A program made the translations under genes and the position numbers. A model generated the notes under the pieces. It ran no database searches and had not been told where the DNA came from. It saw nothing but the letters and a program-made list of their open reading frames with translations. From Rhodosorus marinus (Eukaryota; Rhodophyta; Stylonematophyceae; Stylonematales; Stylonemataceae), in contig JAMWBK010000011.1 in the NCBI GenBank assembly GCA_029953675.1, forward strand, positions 806,001-870,000: a stretch of 64,000 nt of DNA, written 5' to 3'. Positions 31,438-41,609 of this stretch are shown piece after piece; the first letter of the stretch is position 1; each line of letters opens with the position of its first letter.

Positions 31438-31790
31438 AGGAGGAGGGGCTTGTGCCTAGGGCGACTTGAGGCACGGGAGTCTGAGTTGGTCGCAAGCTTG
31501 AGGGGAAGAATGTGGCGAGCATCCCCCTCTTTTTTTCGATTTTGGAAAGTATCTCCTTGTAAGTAAGTGGATAGGAAAGCGAGTGAGCGCCAACGGAGCG
31601 CGTGTTGGGCAACTTACGAGGTTAGGAATTTGCCGACTCCTGGGTCGTGTACGTGTGGCTGCGGAGGTGGATTTGATTTGAACGGCACCTGAGCCGTGCA
31701 AGTTCCCTGGCCTGAGCTTGGAATGAGAAGTACTACGCCGTAATGAGCCGCTCAGCGTAGGCTTTTGTTTTCGTAGTTAGAGTGTTGCCC
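31438..31790. other. Leader region of ZNF-09
   Basis: About 350 bases, no separate gene. GT-rich leader sequence ends GTTGCCC before the start codon. Confidence 0.4.
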
Positions 31791-33197
31791 ATGAAAGTGA
31801 GTACTTCGGTGAGCGATATGGATTCGCTGACTGGTGGTCATGTTTCTCGGCTGTCCTGTCGCCTGGAACCAGACTCAATTCCGATAAACTGGATTCTGTT
31901 TCGGATACAGAGACCAACGATTCCTCACCCCGGTCAATGGGCAAGTGGACTGGCAGATGCAAGTATGGAGGTACCGGAGAAGACCGGGAAAGCATTAGCT
32001 GCGTCGGAGATTGCAAAAATGGTCCCTGCGATGACTCAGCCGGCGCTGATGATCACCGAACTGTCAGAGGATTACTATTCGCTGGGTTCTGGGTGGCTTT
32101 TCCTTGGTGGACTACCAGAGTTAAATGGTAAGAGGAACGAACAATACTCTGGCATCGGAAGGATGCGAATACTGCAGACAGTTGAGAATTGTAGAGCTCT
32201 GGTGATTCTATCCAGCGAAATACAGCCCGGACTGGTGGCGGTTTTGAGAATCGTGGAAATTGACGGGAGGCACAACCTGAAGACGTGGGCTGTGATCGAT
32301 AAGGAGACAGAAACCATCGTTGGCATGGAGACAACCGTTGCTCGTCGCCCGTGTGATATGTGCCTGCTTACGAGTGATATTTGTGATCCTAGACAATGCA
32401 AGAATGAGCAATCGTTTGAAAGTATGCGAAATTCTAAACGGTCGCTTCTCGAGAAGATGGAGAAGCCAGTGTGTCACATGGAAATGTTCTCTGGGAAGTG
32501 GGTTATGGCGATCGACCGTCTTGAGCCGATTGAGTACAACTGGTCTCTCTACTTCTCCGGATCATCGTATCAGTACGCACTGCTTTCCGTGCTACAAGGC
32601 GAAGTTGAGAGCGTTCACCCTCCTCGTGCCTCCTTCCGGATTGTAAAGCAGGCCAGGGAGGAGATGGACTATTGCATGGACTTGGAGACGCTACTGGAGA
32701 TGGCTTTCGTGAATGACGAGGTCGTGGGAAATGGAGGGAAGGCTTCGAGGTTGAACGGAGCCGGGGTAGATTTGGCTTTAGAGAAGGTTAAGCCCGGAGC
32801 TAAACGACATCGGTGTGAGACGTGTGGAACGATCTTTAAGCGAGCATATGATATGAAACGACACGTGATTGTTGTTCACCAAAGGATAAAGGACTTCAAG
32901 TGCTCGTACTGTGGGCGATTGTTCACACAAAGCGGGCACCTGCACGAGCACGTTCGAATAGCGCACACGGGTGCGCTTCACGCTTGTTCAGTTTGTGAGA
33001 AGAAGTTCGGAACAAAGTCCAAACTAGAGCGACACGTTAGCGCGGTGCACTACAACGAACGCAATTTTAGGTGTAGTGTGTGCGAACTTGCCTTCAAGGA
33101 CAAGGCATATTTAAGGAAACACATGCGAAAGCAACACAACGTGGATATGAAAGAACTTGAGAACTTTCAACAAAGATCTTTAGCTGAGATATGCTAG
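31791..33197 (+). CDS. ZNF-09: four-finger C2H2 protein (group B, diverged)
   Basis: 468 residues from the first in-frame ATG (MKVSTSVSDMDSLTGGHVS). An internal ATG at 31818 aligns with the second Met of relatives and is the alternative start. EPDSIPINW replaces the usual EWDS. LGSGWLFLGGLPELNG is followed by a cysteine cluster CDMC...CDPRQC in which TGD is TSD. The segment before the second conserved block is shortened (CHMEMFSGKWVMAIDRLEP), losing the VGPLEP motif. HPPRASFRIVK has Ala for Ser. Fingers lie at 342-363, 371-392, 399-420 and 428-449. The linker between fingers 2 and 3 is six residues (TGALHA), one fewer than in nearly all relatives. A UGUAAAUA motif follows about 200 bases after the stop. 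Confidence 0.95.
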   Translation: MKVSTSVSDMDSLTGGHVSRLSCRLEPDSIPINWILFRIQRPTIPHPGQWASGLADASMEVPEKTGKALAASEIAKMVPAMTQPALMITELSEDYYSLGSGWLFLGGLPELNGKRNEQYSGIGRMRILQTVENCRALVILSSEIQPGLVAVLRIVEIDGRHNLKTWAVIDKETETIVGMETTVARRPCDMCLLTSDICDPRQCKNEQSFESMRNSKRSLLEKMEKPVCHMEMFSGKWVMAIDRLEPIEYNWSLYFSGSSYQYALLSVLQGEVESVHPPRASFRIVKQAREEMDYCMDLETLLEMAFVNDEVVGNGGKASRLNGAGVDLALEKVKPGAKRHRCETCGTIFKRAYDMKRHVIVVHQRIKDFKCSYCGRLFTQSGHLHEHVRIAHTGALHACSVCEKKFGTKSKLERHVSAVHYNERNFRCSVCELAFKDKAYLRKHMRKQHNVDMKELENFQQRSLAEIC

Positions 33198-33394
33198 GAG
33201 AGGGAGAAACTACTTCGGCAAATTCCGAAGTGCTCTGTGCCCAGGACACCCCAATCCTGGCGGCAACCTGTTTAACGATCGCCCACCTTCGTCGGAAGGG
33301 ATGCCATAGTGTGACAAAACAGTGATTACCTGTGCACTCCTTCCTCGTCATAACGTGACACAACGTTTGAGGTTCCAAAGTCCAAGTTTCCTGT

Positions 33395-33402
33395 TGTAAA
33401 TA
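33395..33402 (+). promoter_or_regulatory. UGUAAAUA motif, 3' region of ZNF-09
   Basis: TGTAAATA followed by ATAAAT, 198 bases after the stop. It fits the PUF-protein site UGUANAUA, and UGUA is also a known upstream 3'-processing element. Confidence 0.35.
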
Positions 33403-33423
33403 ATAAATTGGATGAGTCATAGT

Positions 33424-34040
33424 TTACTCGCAGTGGACAACTTTCCATCGTGCCATGGCAAATCGGCGCGCAGCACTCGGCTCAGAATGAGCCGTGATTG
33501 TCGGATGCCCTTGGTGATCATTCAGTAGCAAGCTTGCCGACCAGAGCATCTTCGGAGGCCAGAACTTTTGCACCACGTCGCCAAGCAAAACCGAAACATC
33601 TCGCTGGAGGCAGAAAGCTTGTGGCCCTCTTGGTAGTTCTCTCGCAGAGTTTAGGAAGTTCCTACAGAACAAAGCAATATTGGCTTGAAGCTGTGCCATT
33701 GCAGTCTGCCAGTCGATATGAGTAGACGTCACTAGATCGCCACTGCTAAGCATCTCCTCGACATGATAATGGAGAAGTGCAGAGTTCGCTTCCGGAGTGG
33801 CCTGCATTGGTTTCCTATTGAAGACTTGGCAGAGAACTGCGATGACTACTGGTGTCAAGTAGTGAGCAGCAATGAGCTTTGGGAGGGCTAGAGAACCTCC
33901 TAGCTGGTTTGGTGATAGCGTTGAGTTGTGGAGTCGAGAGGTATGGTCGTTGGTCACTACTGAGCTCGAGCAAGCAGGGCTTGGAGTGGAGTTGACGCAG
34001 GGGAGCGGTGATGATGTAAGAAAGTTCTGCGTGGGTGCCT
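33424..34040 (-). pseudogene. Minus-strand open frame, unidentified, probably decayed
   Basis: The minus strand is open for about 205 codons, from a TAG near 34041 to the stop at 33424. The first ATG is at 33807 and would give 127 residues. The frame reads LPKLIAAHYLTPVVIAVLCQVF, EANSALLHYHVEEML and FCRNFLNSARELPRGP, which look protein-like and amphipathic. No family is recognised. TTTCCTGCTAG at the 5' end could be an acceptor site, but I see no good upstream exon. It may be a live small gene, a 3' exon or a relic. Confidence 0.35.
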
Positions 34041-34233
34041 AGCAGGAAAGCAAATTGCAGAGTTGTCCGATGAACGTATGTAGTTGTTGGTGCTGGGAAG
34101 GGCCTCCTATGCTTTTTCTTTAGAGGCTAAAATAGGCTTGAGGAGGCGGAACTGACTGCATCATGGTAAAAGTAAAGATGCATGGGGTATCGGAACGGAG
34201 TCGCGATTAGTTGAGGTCCTCGGTTTTGTCAGA

Positions 34234-35613
34234 ATGGACGCAGTTGCGCGGAGAATGGGTTCGCTGGCTGGCGAGCACGTTGCTGGGCTCTGTAGACGCT
34301 TGGAATGGGACTCGATTCCTCTCAACTGGATGCTCTTCCGACTGCAAAGAGGGACTATACCCTATCCGATGGAATTGAATGTTCTACTGGTAGATTCGAG
34401 GATTACGGTCCCAGAGCTCACGGGTAAGGCGATGGCTCGCTCGGAGATCGCTGGTATGGTCTCCTGGATAACCCAGCCGTCGCTGCTGATGATTGAGGCT
34501 GAAGAAGATGGATATACCCTGGGCTCTGGTTGGGCTTTTGTAGGTGGCCTTCCAGAACTGGAGGGGCGGGTGAACACCATGTATTCCGGGGTGAGAAGGA
34601 TTCGAATGATGACGATGATTGAGAACGATAAGGGAGTTGTGCTTCTTTCCGGTGAAGTACGACCCGGGCTCGTCGCGGTGTTGAGGATGATGGAAGTTGA
34701 CGGGAGGCACAACGTGAGCACGTGGACAGTTGTTGACAAGGAGACCCAGAGGGTCCTCGCCACGCAAACCTTTTTCGACAGACGATGGTGCGACATGTGC
34801 CTGCTTACTGGCGCTGTCTGTGATCCCAATGTATGCTCCAATGAAGTATCGTTGGCCAAATTACGAGCGCCCAGAAGCTCTGTTCTCGATCAGATGGAAA
34901 AGCAAGTGTGCAACATGGACTATTTGGTCGCGTGGCTTTCTGGGAAGTGGACGATGCCGTTGGGACTGCTGGAGCCGCTCACCGCAGACTGGCGTGGCAT
35001 TATGTCGGGAGTACCGTTGCAACACGCGCTTGTTTCTGTGCTGCAGATTGAAACTGAGATCGTGAGTCCCCCCCGCTCGTGCTTCCGGCTGGTTAAGCAC
35101 GCACAAGACGAAATGGATTACTTTCTTAAGCTCGAAGAGCCAAGCAGCGGAGAGCTAGACACCAACGAACGAGCAACAGTCTACAACTCTGCAGGTTTGA
35201 AGACAAAATCTGAAGCGAGACGGCACCGTTGTGAAATTTGTGGGACGATGTTCAAACGGAGTTACGACATGAAGCGTCACAGGATTGCAGTTCATGAGAA
35301 GAGAAGGGAGTTCGTGTGCTCATACTGCGCTCGTACATTCACTCAGAGCGGGCACCTTCACGAGCACGTTCGGGTTAGGCACACTGGAGCGAACTTGTTC
35401 GCATGTCCAGTCTGTAAGAAAACCTTTGGAGCGAAGTCAAAGATGGAGCGACATGCTAGAACGGTCCACAGTGAGACGCGTGACCACACATGCGGTCTGT
35501 GTAACATCAAGCTCAAGGCGAAGCCATATCTGGCGAAGCACCTTCTCTCGGTGCACAAATTGAAAATAGATGACGTGGAAGCCTTGTCGCGACTTTCCTT
35601 AACAAAGAACTAG
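34234..35613 (+). CDS. ZNF-10: four-finger C2H2 protein (group B)
   Basis: 459 residues from the ATG in CAGAATGG. Opens MDAVARRMGSLAGEHVAGL, then LEWDSIPLNWMLFRLQRGT. LGSGWAFVGGLPELEG and DGRHNVSTW are typical. The cysteine cluster reads CDMC...CDPNVC. SPPRSCFRLVK replaces HPPRSSFRLVK. The linker is short (about 30 residues). Fingers lie at 333-354, 362-383, 391-412 and 420-441. Finger 4 is weak: its aromatic residue is Leu (NIKLKAKPYLAKH), although all four ligands are present. The helix Leu of finger 3 is Met. The tail reads KIDDVEALSRLSLTKN, of the group B type. MVSWITxPSLLM is shared with ZNF-11, suggesting these two are close. Confidence 0.96.
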   Translation: MDAVARRMGSLAGEHVAGLCRRLEWDSIPLNWMLFRLQRGTIPYPMELNVLLVDSRITVPELTGKAMARSEIAGMVSWITQPSLLMIEAEEDGYTLGSGWAFVGGLPELEGRVNTMYSGVRRIRMMTMIENDKGVVLLSGEVRPGLVAVLRMMEVDGRHNVSTWTVVDKETQRVLATQTFFDRRWCDMCLLTGAVCDPNVCSNEVSLAKLRAPRSSVLDQMEKQVCNMDYLVAWLSGKWTMPLGLLEPLTADWRGIMSGVPLQHALVSVLQIETEIVSPPRSCFRLVKHAQDEMDYFLKLEEPSSGELDTNERATVYNSAGLKTKSEARRHRCEICGTMFKRSYDMKRHRIAVHEKRREFVCSYCARTFTQSGHLHEHVRVRHTGANLFACPVCKKTFGAKSKMERHARTVHSETRDHTCGLCNIKLKAKPYLAKHLLSVHKLKIDDVEALSRLSLTKN

Positions 35614-36521
35614 ATGGAATTTTTTTTCGGTGGTGGACTAGACTGTACAGAAGCGCGTAACGGAACGTGCCGTCTTCTCTGCCCTTTGAGCACAATAACT
35701 GACAGAATCTTCCTGAATCCTCGAGAAAGCAATATTGACGATGATCGACAAACGAAGCAGTGACAGGAATGGCAAGTCTCTGTACATGCTGTGAAGCGCC
35801 AGCGACAACTCCGCGAGCAGTATCTATTTCGCAGTATTTGTGGTGGTGGTGGTTTTTACTAACGTTGCCTTGAGCGGGATTTGTAAAATGAACGTCCTCG
35901 TGAACTACTTCACGAAATTAACTACACATCTGTGCGGAAGAAGGTAAGACGTCTCAGCTGATGGCGCACGATCTTGGTTTCATACGGCGACGAGGTCATA
36001 AACATCGCTCGAACCAAGCCAGCACAATTGAATCATTGGAACAGAATGAGTTGGATGTTGATCGAATTTCTCCTGGAGATACACTATGAACGCACCCCAT
36101 TCCGTTGCTTCGTTCTGTAACTGCGATTGACAAGCCAGCAATGCGATCCAAAGCCCAAGCGGATCGTCTGCCAGGATTACGAGCTAGTTGCAGAATCTGA
36201 ATGAACAGCCCTAGGGTAGACTAAGCTAGACCATCCACGGGAGGCAGAGGAGAAAGTTAAACCGGTCTAAGGCAATTTACAAGTGCAACTGCATAGCGTC
36301 CGGCTAACGCGACCGTGCAGACAATGTATTGTCCAGCTGTTTGGCGGAGGCTTGAGGACCAACTCTTTGCTCCGTCTACGCAGAAACTTTCGTGACTTTC
36401 CAAGTGTTGTCATGATATCCTAGACTGGAGTTGACGTTAATCGTCCGCAGCTTTTCACGTAGAAACATTCAAAAACAGCGGGTTTGTAAATATTCTCTGC
36501 TGTTTTCACCGTCCCTGAACC
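35614..36521. other. Intergenic after ZNF-10
   Basis: I see no supported gene. There is a GTGGTGGTGGTGG run near 35838. Confidence 0.45.
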
Positions 36522-36695
36522 ATGACCGTGACCACCGAAAAAGCTGACCACAATGTTAAGAAAGGCGCCAGGACCAGAAGACCTGACGAACAACTTTCTG
36601 CTCTGGTTCTCAAAGCCGAGATGTGCGTGACTCGTTCAATCACGGAGTTGAGAACTGTGAAACTATTCAGCTTCTACGAGGATGGTGAAACGTAA
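36522..36695 (+). CDS. Small open frame, 57 codons, unidentified
   Basis: An ATG-started frame with a Lys/Arg-rich N-terminal half (MTVTTEKADHNVKKGARTRR) and a more hydrophobic second half. No motif is recognised and no transcription signal is evident. It may be chance. Confidence 0.2.
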   Translation: MTVTTEKADHNVKKGARTRRPDEQLSALVLKAEMCVTRSITELRTVKLFSFYEDGET

Positions 36696-37270
36696 AGGCC
36701 TTGTCTCGACCACGGAGAAAACACAGAGAAAAGAAGGCAAACTCCATTAGCCGAGCTTGGAGCGAGACAAAACCAGTCTGGCCCCTCGAAGTTTGTAGCC
36801 GTAATGAGCTTTGGCAATGACTGCGATAAGGACAGAAGGATTAGGATATCTAATAGAGACAGAGGTGACAACCCGGCTGAGGAGTAGGTAACCTGGCGTT
36901 GACAGAGACAATACTAAGGCTGCTGAGGAACTGACCGAGTGGGCCTAGTATAAACCATACTCCGCACCCGAGCACCTGGAACGAGGATTGTAAAAGTTCT
37001 TGACTGAGGGTTGCTGGTTGAGTTTGCCACGCTGTAGGAGATTTTGGAGATTGGTTTGGTGCTGACTACCTCCTCGTGATGGAACGTGATTGTCAGCTAT
37101 GGACGTTGGGAGCGCTGTGGGGAAAGCTTTTGGGGTGTCGCAGGCGGAGGGATTTTGTGGAGGTGGTAGAGAGGAGGCGCAGGATGGCTGGTCCGTTTTT
37201 GCATGTATGATGCCGGTAGTCGGCAGACCATTGGTTGGGTGCTGGTGGGATTGCCTCGCTAGTTTTCAGA
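36696..37270. other. Leader region of ZNF-11
   Basis: No gene seen. The distal part (36700-36870) has weak word similarity on the minus strand with the fragment at 33424-34040 (LPKLI, AATGAGCTTTGG), too little to call. Confidence 0.35.
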
Positions 37271-38647
37271 ATGGAGGAAATTGTGCGGAGCATGGATGCC
37301 CTGGTGGGTCAGCACGTTTCCGGGCTCTGCAGTCAGTTGGCATGGGATTCGATCCAGTTAAACTGGCTCCTGTTTCGAATGCATCGGCGAGCTGTGCCGT
37401 ATCCTGGCGATTGGTCTGTTCTGCTGGTGGATTCAAGAATTACTGTTCCTCCTGCGACGGCAGAAATTCTCGCTGCTTCAGAGATCATTAGAATGGTCTC
37501 CTGGATTACAATGCCGTCGCTGCTGATGACTGAGGTTCAGGGCGAAAACTATTCACTAGCTTCTGGGTGGGCGTTTCAAGGCGGGCTTCCAGAAATCGAT
37601 GGGCGGGGAAACGGGATGTTTTCCGGCGTGAAGAGAATACGACTGATGACGACGATTGAGAATTACAGAGGCGTCGCTCTTCTTTCAGGCGAAGTACGAC
37701 CGGGGCTTGTGGCGATCTTGAGGATGGCCGAACGTGACGGGAGGCACACGATCAGCACGTGGGCTATCGTGGATAAGAACACGCAAGCGGTTATTGCCAC
37801 GCAAACCTCTTTCGACAGGCGTTGGTGCGACATCTGCTTGCTTACAAATACTGTCTGCGACCCCAGAATGTGTAGAGTCGAATCGTCAGTCGATAGCCTG
37901 AGGGAGGCTAGAGTGGCGCTTCTCGATAAGACGGAAAAGCCAGCGTGCAACATGCAGTACTTGCAGATGTGGATGTCTGGGAAGTGGACATCATATCTAG
38001 GTCCTCTGGATCCAGTAACAATTGACTGGAGGTCTTACGTATCTGGCTATTCCTTTAAGTACGCCCTATTTTCCGTGGTGCAGATTGAAGTCGAGGGTGT
38101 GCACCCCCCCCGTTCATCATTCAGGCTGGTACAGCAAGCCAGGGAGGAAGTGGATTATTTCCTGACCCTGGAAGAACAAGGCTCAAGGTCCTTGGGCGAA
38201 GAGGAGCAGAGGACCAGAGATTTCTTTGAAAAGCTGAAAGCACACGAAGAATTAGTGTCAGCAAAAAGGAATTCTGAACGTCGTAAAAAGCCACACCAAT
38301 GCGAAACGTGCGGAATGGCCTTTAAGCGGGCATATGATATGAAGCGCCATAGAATCGCGGTTCATCACAAAGTTAGGGACTTCAAGTGCTCGCACTGTGG
38401 GAGAATGTTTACACAGAATGGGCATATGCATGAACATGTTCGAGTGGCGCATACGGGACTGAACCTACACGGCTGTTCGGAGTGCGGAAAGGAGTTTGGA
38501 ACAAACTCCAAGCTGGAGCGACACACGAGAACGGTACACAAAATGGAGCGAAACTTTTTATGCGCTGTGTGCAAAAATTCATACAGCGACAAGGGTTACC
38601 TCAAGCAGCACATGGTTATGCAGCACGGCCACAACATGGACAAATAG
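37271..38647 (+). CDS. ZNF-11: four-finger C2H2 protein (group B)
   Basis: 458 residues from the ATG at 37271 (CAGAATGG). The upstream frame has only TTG. Opens MEEIVRSMDALVGQHVSGL, then LAWDSIQLNWLLFRMHRRA. The block reads LASGWAFQGGLPEIDG, with Ala for Gly in GSGW. The cysteine cluster is CDIC...CDPRMC with TNT in place of TGD. TSYLGPLDPVT replaces the usual TMPVGPLEPxT. Fingers lie at 344-365, 373-394, 402-423 and 431-452. Finger 2 reads QNGHMHE and finger 3 TNSKLER. Finger 4 (SDKGYLKQ) is shared with ZNF-12. The C-terminal tail is cut to GHNMDK and lacks the Leu/Ser-rich end of other group B proteins. Confidence 0.96.
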   Translation: MEEIVRSMDALVGQHVSGLCSQLAWDSIQLNWLLFRMHRRAVPYPGDWSVLLVDSRITVPPATAEILAASEIIRMVSWITMPSLLMTEVQGENYSLASGWAFQGGLPEIDGRGNGMFSGVKRIRLMTTIENYRGVALLSGEVRPGLVAILRMAERDGRHTISTWAIVDKNTQAVIATQTSFDRRWCDICLLTNTVCDPRMCRVESSVDSLREARVALLDKTEKPACNMQYLQMWMSGKWTSYLGPLDPVTIDWRSYVSGYSFKYALFSVVQIEVEGVHPPRSSFRLVQQAREEVDYFLTLEEQGSRSLGEEEQRTRDFFEKLKAHEELVSAKRNSERRKKPHQCETCGMAFKRAYDMKRHRIAVHHKVRDFKCSHCGRMFTQNGHMHEHVRVAHTGLNLHGCSECGKEFGTNSKLERHTRTVHKMERNFLCAVCKNSYSDKGYLKQHMVMQHGHNMDK

Positions 38648-40044
38648 GACACCTCTCGCTAGCTGGCATATAATTTTCTCAGTTCGCCCCAGAACTCGTT
38701 GCAGAGCAATGCTCCCGATTTTACTTATTATCCGTTTAGTACGCTAATATTATTGTTTAGGTTCGGACAAACGTGTTGTTTCACCCGCTTTGCAAATAAG
38801 TTACCATTTCCCCTCGACATCCGCTGAGTCTAGGATGTTGGACGGAATTAGAACTGTGCGAGTTTACGGCACAGAGCTATCCGTAAGCGCTGTTCCTCGG
38901 GTCGACCGGATCACCAGCAACAGTCGTATCGCGAGACGAAGATGTTCAAATCGTAAGCGAGTAAAACAAAGGAGCAAAACAAAGGAATTCCGGGCCAGGA
39001 CAAAAGGCACTGTCTGGAATGGGCTTCCATTCCAGACTAAACCTTGACCACCTAAAAGGCAACGTTACCAGAACGCGTGACGAGCACAGATTTATACGCA
39101 TACATTGCTCTTAGGCGAACTTTGCAGCAGCGTTGTCGTGTACTCTGGTAAAGCTCCGCTCCAACCGATCTTTAAGTGCACAAGACTTCAGATAAATGGT
39201 TTTCGAAACTTATTGCCACATATCCAAAGAATTGGTTCGCGTACACTAAAGCAGTATCTCCGTACACCAAGAATCTAGAATTGCGCTACTTTTTAAGGAA
39301 TACTGGTCGAGCTCTGAAAAAAATAAAAATATCGACGAAAGTGAAAGTGCTCCGAACTTTTTTTTTAAAAACTTTTGGGGATCAGTGCGTCGACAGCTGT
39401 CCATTAGTTGTGGGCCTGCCTTTGTCAACTGGAGCTGGGCCTGTGCTATGGAGATCGCTGAGCGTGAGCAGAATAGAAGCTAGCAGCATGCCAAGGTTGC
39501 CTCTTAGATGCTTTGAATAGGAAACGTCAAATTTTGGATACGCTCAATATGGCGAAGCTGTGTAGTCTAGCCTGACAGGTGCCCGGTATTGAGAATCAAA
39601 CCGGAGGTAGTAAGACCGTGCGGAGACCTTTCTGACTCGACTCTCAAAATGGCTCTGGTGTTTTGAACACCATACCCCTCTGCTAAAGTCTGGCTCGTTT
39701 AGGATGGAGAATGAATGATTTGCAACCCCCCCATGGTCCCTGGGTGAGGGTGTCCCATATATGTCCCGATATTTATGGGGCGATGTCGGAGTCGACAGCA
39801 ACGGGTTTGTTTTGCGCGCGAGACGTTTGGGGAAGGGTTGGAGCTTTTGCGTGAAGGAACTGATGGAGAAGTTGGCGTAAGCTAAAACAGTACGCTTAAA
39901 TATCATAAGGTGACTGGAAGAGTGGTCTCAGTATTTGGTATCTACTCACTTACCATGGAGTATTGAGCGCGACGTTTTCGAGGTAGTCTCGTCGTGATTG
40001 ATGGTGGTGAGGTTCACTCGACGAGGCGGCAGGCTTCGGTCCGG
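38648..40044. other. Intergenic, ZNF-11 to ZNF-12
   Basis: Apart from the hairpin listed separately, no gene is supported. A 120-codon ATG-started minus-strand frame (39544-39906) has no recognisable feature. A T-run at 39359-39366 is followed by an A-run. Confidence 0.45.
39012..39037. other. Perfect 11-bp hairpin, 4-base loop
   Basis: GTCTGGAATGG (39012-39022), loop GCTT, and the exact complement CCATTCCAGAC (39027-39037). It lies about 365 bases after the ZNF-11 stop. It is longer than a histone-type stem, and no RNA family is recognised. Confidence 0.85.
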
Positions 40045-41418
40045 ATGGATACTCTCGTGCAGAGGATAAATGCGCGTGGTGGAGGGCATTTCACCGGTCT
40101 TTCTCGGAGGTTTGGAGAAGACTCAATTCCATTGAACTGGGTCCTGTTCGGGCTTCACAAACAGCCGGTGCCTTATCCCGGTGATGGGTCCATGATGCTC
40201 GTTGACGCGAGGCTCAATGTACCGGAGCTCACGGCGAAGTTCTTAGAAGCTTCTGACATCGAGAAGATGTTCTCCGTGATTACGATGCCGTGTATGGTGA
40301 TGATGGAGGCTCGGGAGGACCAACACATGTTGGGTTCCGGCTGGGCGTTTCTTGGAGGTCTGCCGGAATTGGATGGCCGTACGAACACCAAGTATTCTGG
40401 GCTGCAAAGGATAAGGGTCATGACGGTAGTTGATGACAACAAAGCTTTCCTGATTGTCTCAAGCGAAGTACGGCCAGGGATAGTGGCAATCATGAGCCTT
40501 GCGGAGATTGACGATAGGCACAACCTGCAAACTTTGAGCGTGGTTGACACGCAGAATCACGCTCTCCTCGTTGCAGAGACCAGTGTTTGTCGACGTATGT
40601 GCGACATGTGCGTGTTAACGGGGGATGTATGCGATCCTCGGGAATGCAACAATGAACAATCATTTAAGACTTTACGCGTTTCAAGAGAATCATATCTACA
40701 AGAGATGGACAAGCCAGTAGCTACCATGAACTACATCGGAAAACTGTTATCTGGTAAATGGACAATGCCCGTTGGTCCGCTAGAACCTGTAACGTACGAT
40801 TGGGAGTGCTACGAATCCGGCCCATCATTTCGGTACGCGCTGATGTCAGTTGTACAGGATGAAATGCAGGGAGTGCATCCTCCGCGGTCGTCCTTTCGAC
40901 TTGTGAAGCAAGGCTGGGAGGAAATGGAATATTTCCTGGACCTGGAAGACTTGGAAGTGGAAACTTCTTCTAAAAGAGGAACGCGGAGAGAAGGGCTTGC
41001 CCCGGTTGTACAGCAGTCCAAAACTTTGGATAAGCACGTTCATGGGTTGAAATTACACCATTGTGCGACATGTGGGATAACCTTCCGGCATAGCTCGGAT
41101 ATGAAACGACACCTTGTTTCAGCTCATCGGACTACAAAGGAACTGAAGTGCCCGTATTGTGGGAGACGTTTCACTCAAACTGGACACCTCAACGAACATA
41201 TAAGGGTGAAGCACACCGGATTGGATGTCCATGAATGTATTGTCTGCAGAAAAAAGTTTGGAACAAATTCTAAGCTACAGCGACACGTGGGAACGGTGCA
41301 CATGAAAGAGCGCAACTTCAGATGCAACGTTTGCGGAAAGTCATATAGCGACAAGGGGTATCTGAAGCAACACCTGCTGAAACAACACGATGTAAATACG
41401 GATTCTCGGCGATCCTGA
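40045..41418 (+). CDS. ZNF-12: four-finger C2H2 protein (group B)
   Basis: 457 residues from the ATG at 40045. The upstream in-frame start is only GTG, and an out-of-frame ATG at 40001 lies in the leader. Opens MDTLVQRINARGGGHFTGL; the hallmark EWDS is EDS (FGEDSIPLNWVLF). LGSGWAFLGGLPELDG is kept and DGRHN is DDRHN. The cysteine cluster reads CDMC...CDPREC. Fingers lie at 340-361, 369-390, 398-419 and 427-448. Finger 1 has an unusual helix (HSSDMKR, with His at -1 and Ser at 2 where most group B members have Arg and Tyr), so it may contact different bases. Finger 2 reads QTGHLNE. The tail is nine residues. A UGUACAUA motif follows 184 bases after the stop. Confidence 0.96.
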   Translation: MDTLVQRINARGGGHFTGLSRRFGEDSIPLNWVLFGLHKQPVPYPGDGSMMLVDARLNVPELTAKFLEASDIEKMFSVITMPCMVMMEAREDQHMLGSGWAFLGGLPELDGRTNTKYSGLQRIRVMTVVDDNKAFLIVSSEVRPGIVAIMSLAEIDDRHNLQTLSVVDTQNHALLVAETSVCRRMCDMCVLTGDVCDPRECNNEQSFKTLRVSRESYLQEMDKPVATMNYIGKLLSGKWTMPVGPLEPVTYDWECYESGPSFRYALMSVVQDEMQGVHPPRSSFRLVKQGWEEMEYFLDLEDLEVETSSKRGTRREGLAPVVQQSKTLDKHVHGLKLHHCATCGITFRHSSDMKRHLVSAHRTTKELKCPYCGRRFTQTGHLNEHIRVKHTGLDVHECIVCRKKFGTNSKLQRHVGTVHMKERNFRCNVCGKSYSDKGYLKQHLLKQHDVNTDSRRS

Positions 41419-41601
41419 CACGGAAAGATTGCTTCGTAACAAGTTCACGTGAGGACAGGGCTACAAAGATTTCCTCTCTTGGAACGCTTACTAAGTATTT
41501 GACGAACCATGTTTGGCACTGACTCGACCTTGTCCTTTCCTGGTCAATCGCAATCAGAAATATTCCTACAACCCGAAAACCCTTCTCTTTTGTTTCAGAA
41601 C

Positions 41602-41609
41602 TGTACATA
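41602..41609 (+). promoter_or_regulatory. UGUACAUA motif, 3' region of ZNF-12
   Basis: TGTACATAAATAG, 184 bases after the stop, matching UGUANAUA. Confidence 0.35.

Noticed and set aside
39012-39037. Histone-type 3' stem-loop
   Set aside because: The stem is 11 bp rather than 6, and no histone gene is near.
39544-39906. 120-codon minus-strand ATG-started frame
   Set aside because: No recognisable motif and no flanking signals; length is within chance expectation for this composition.
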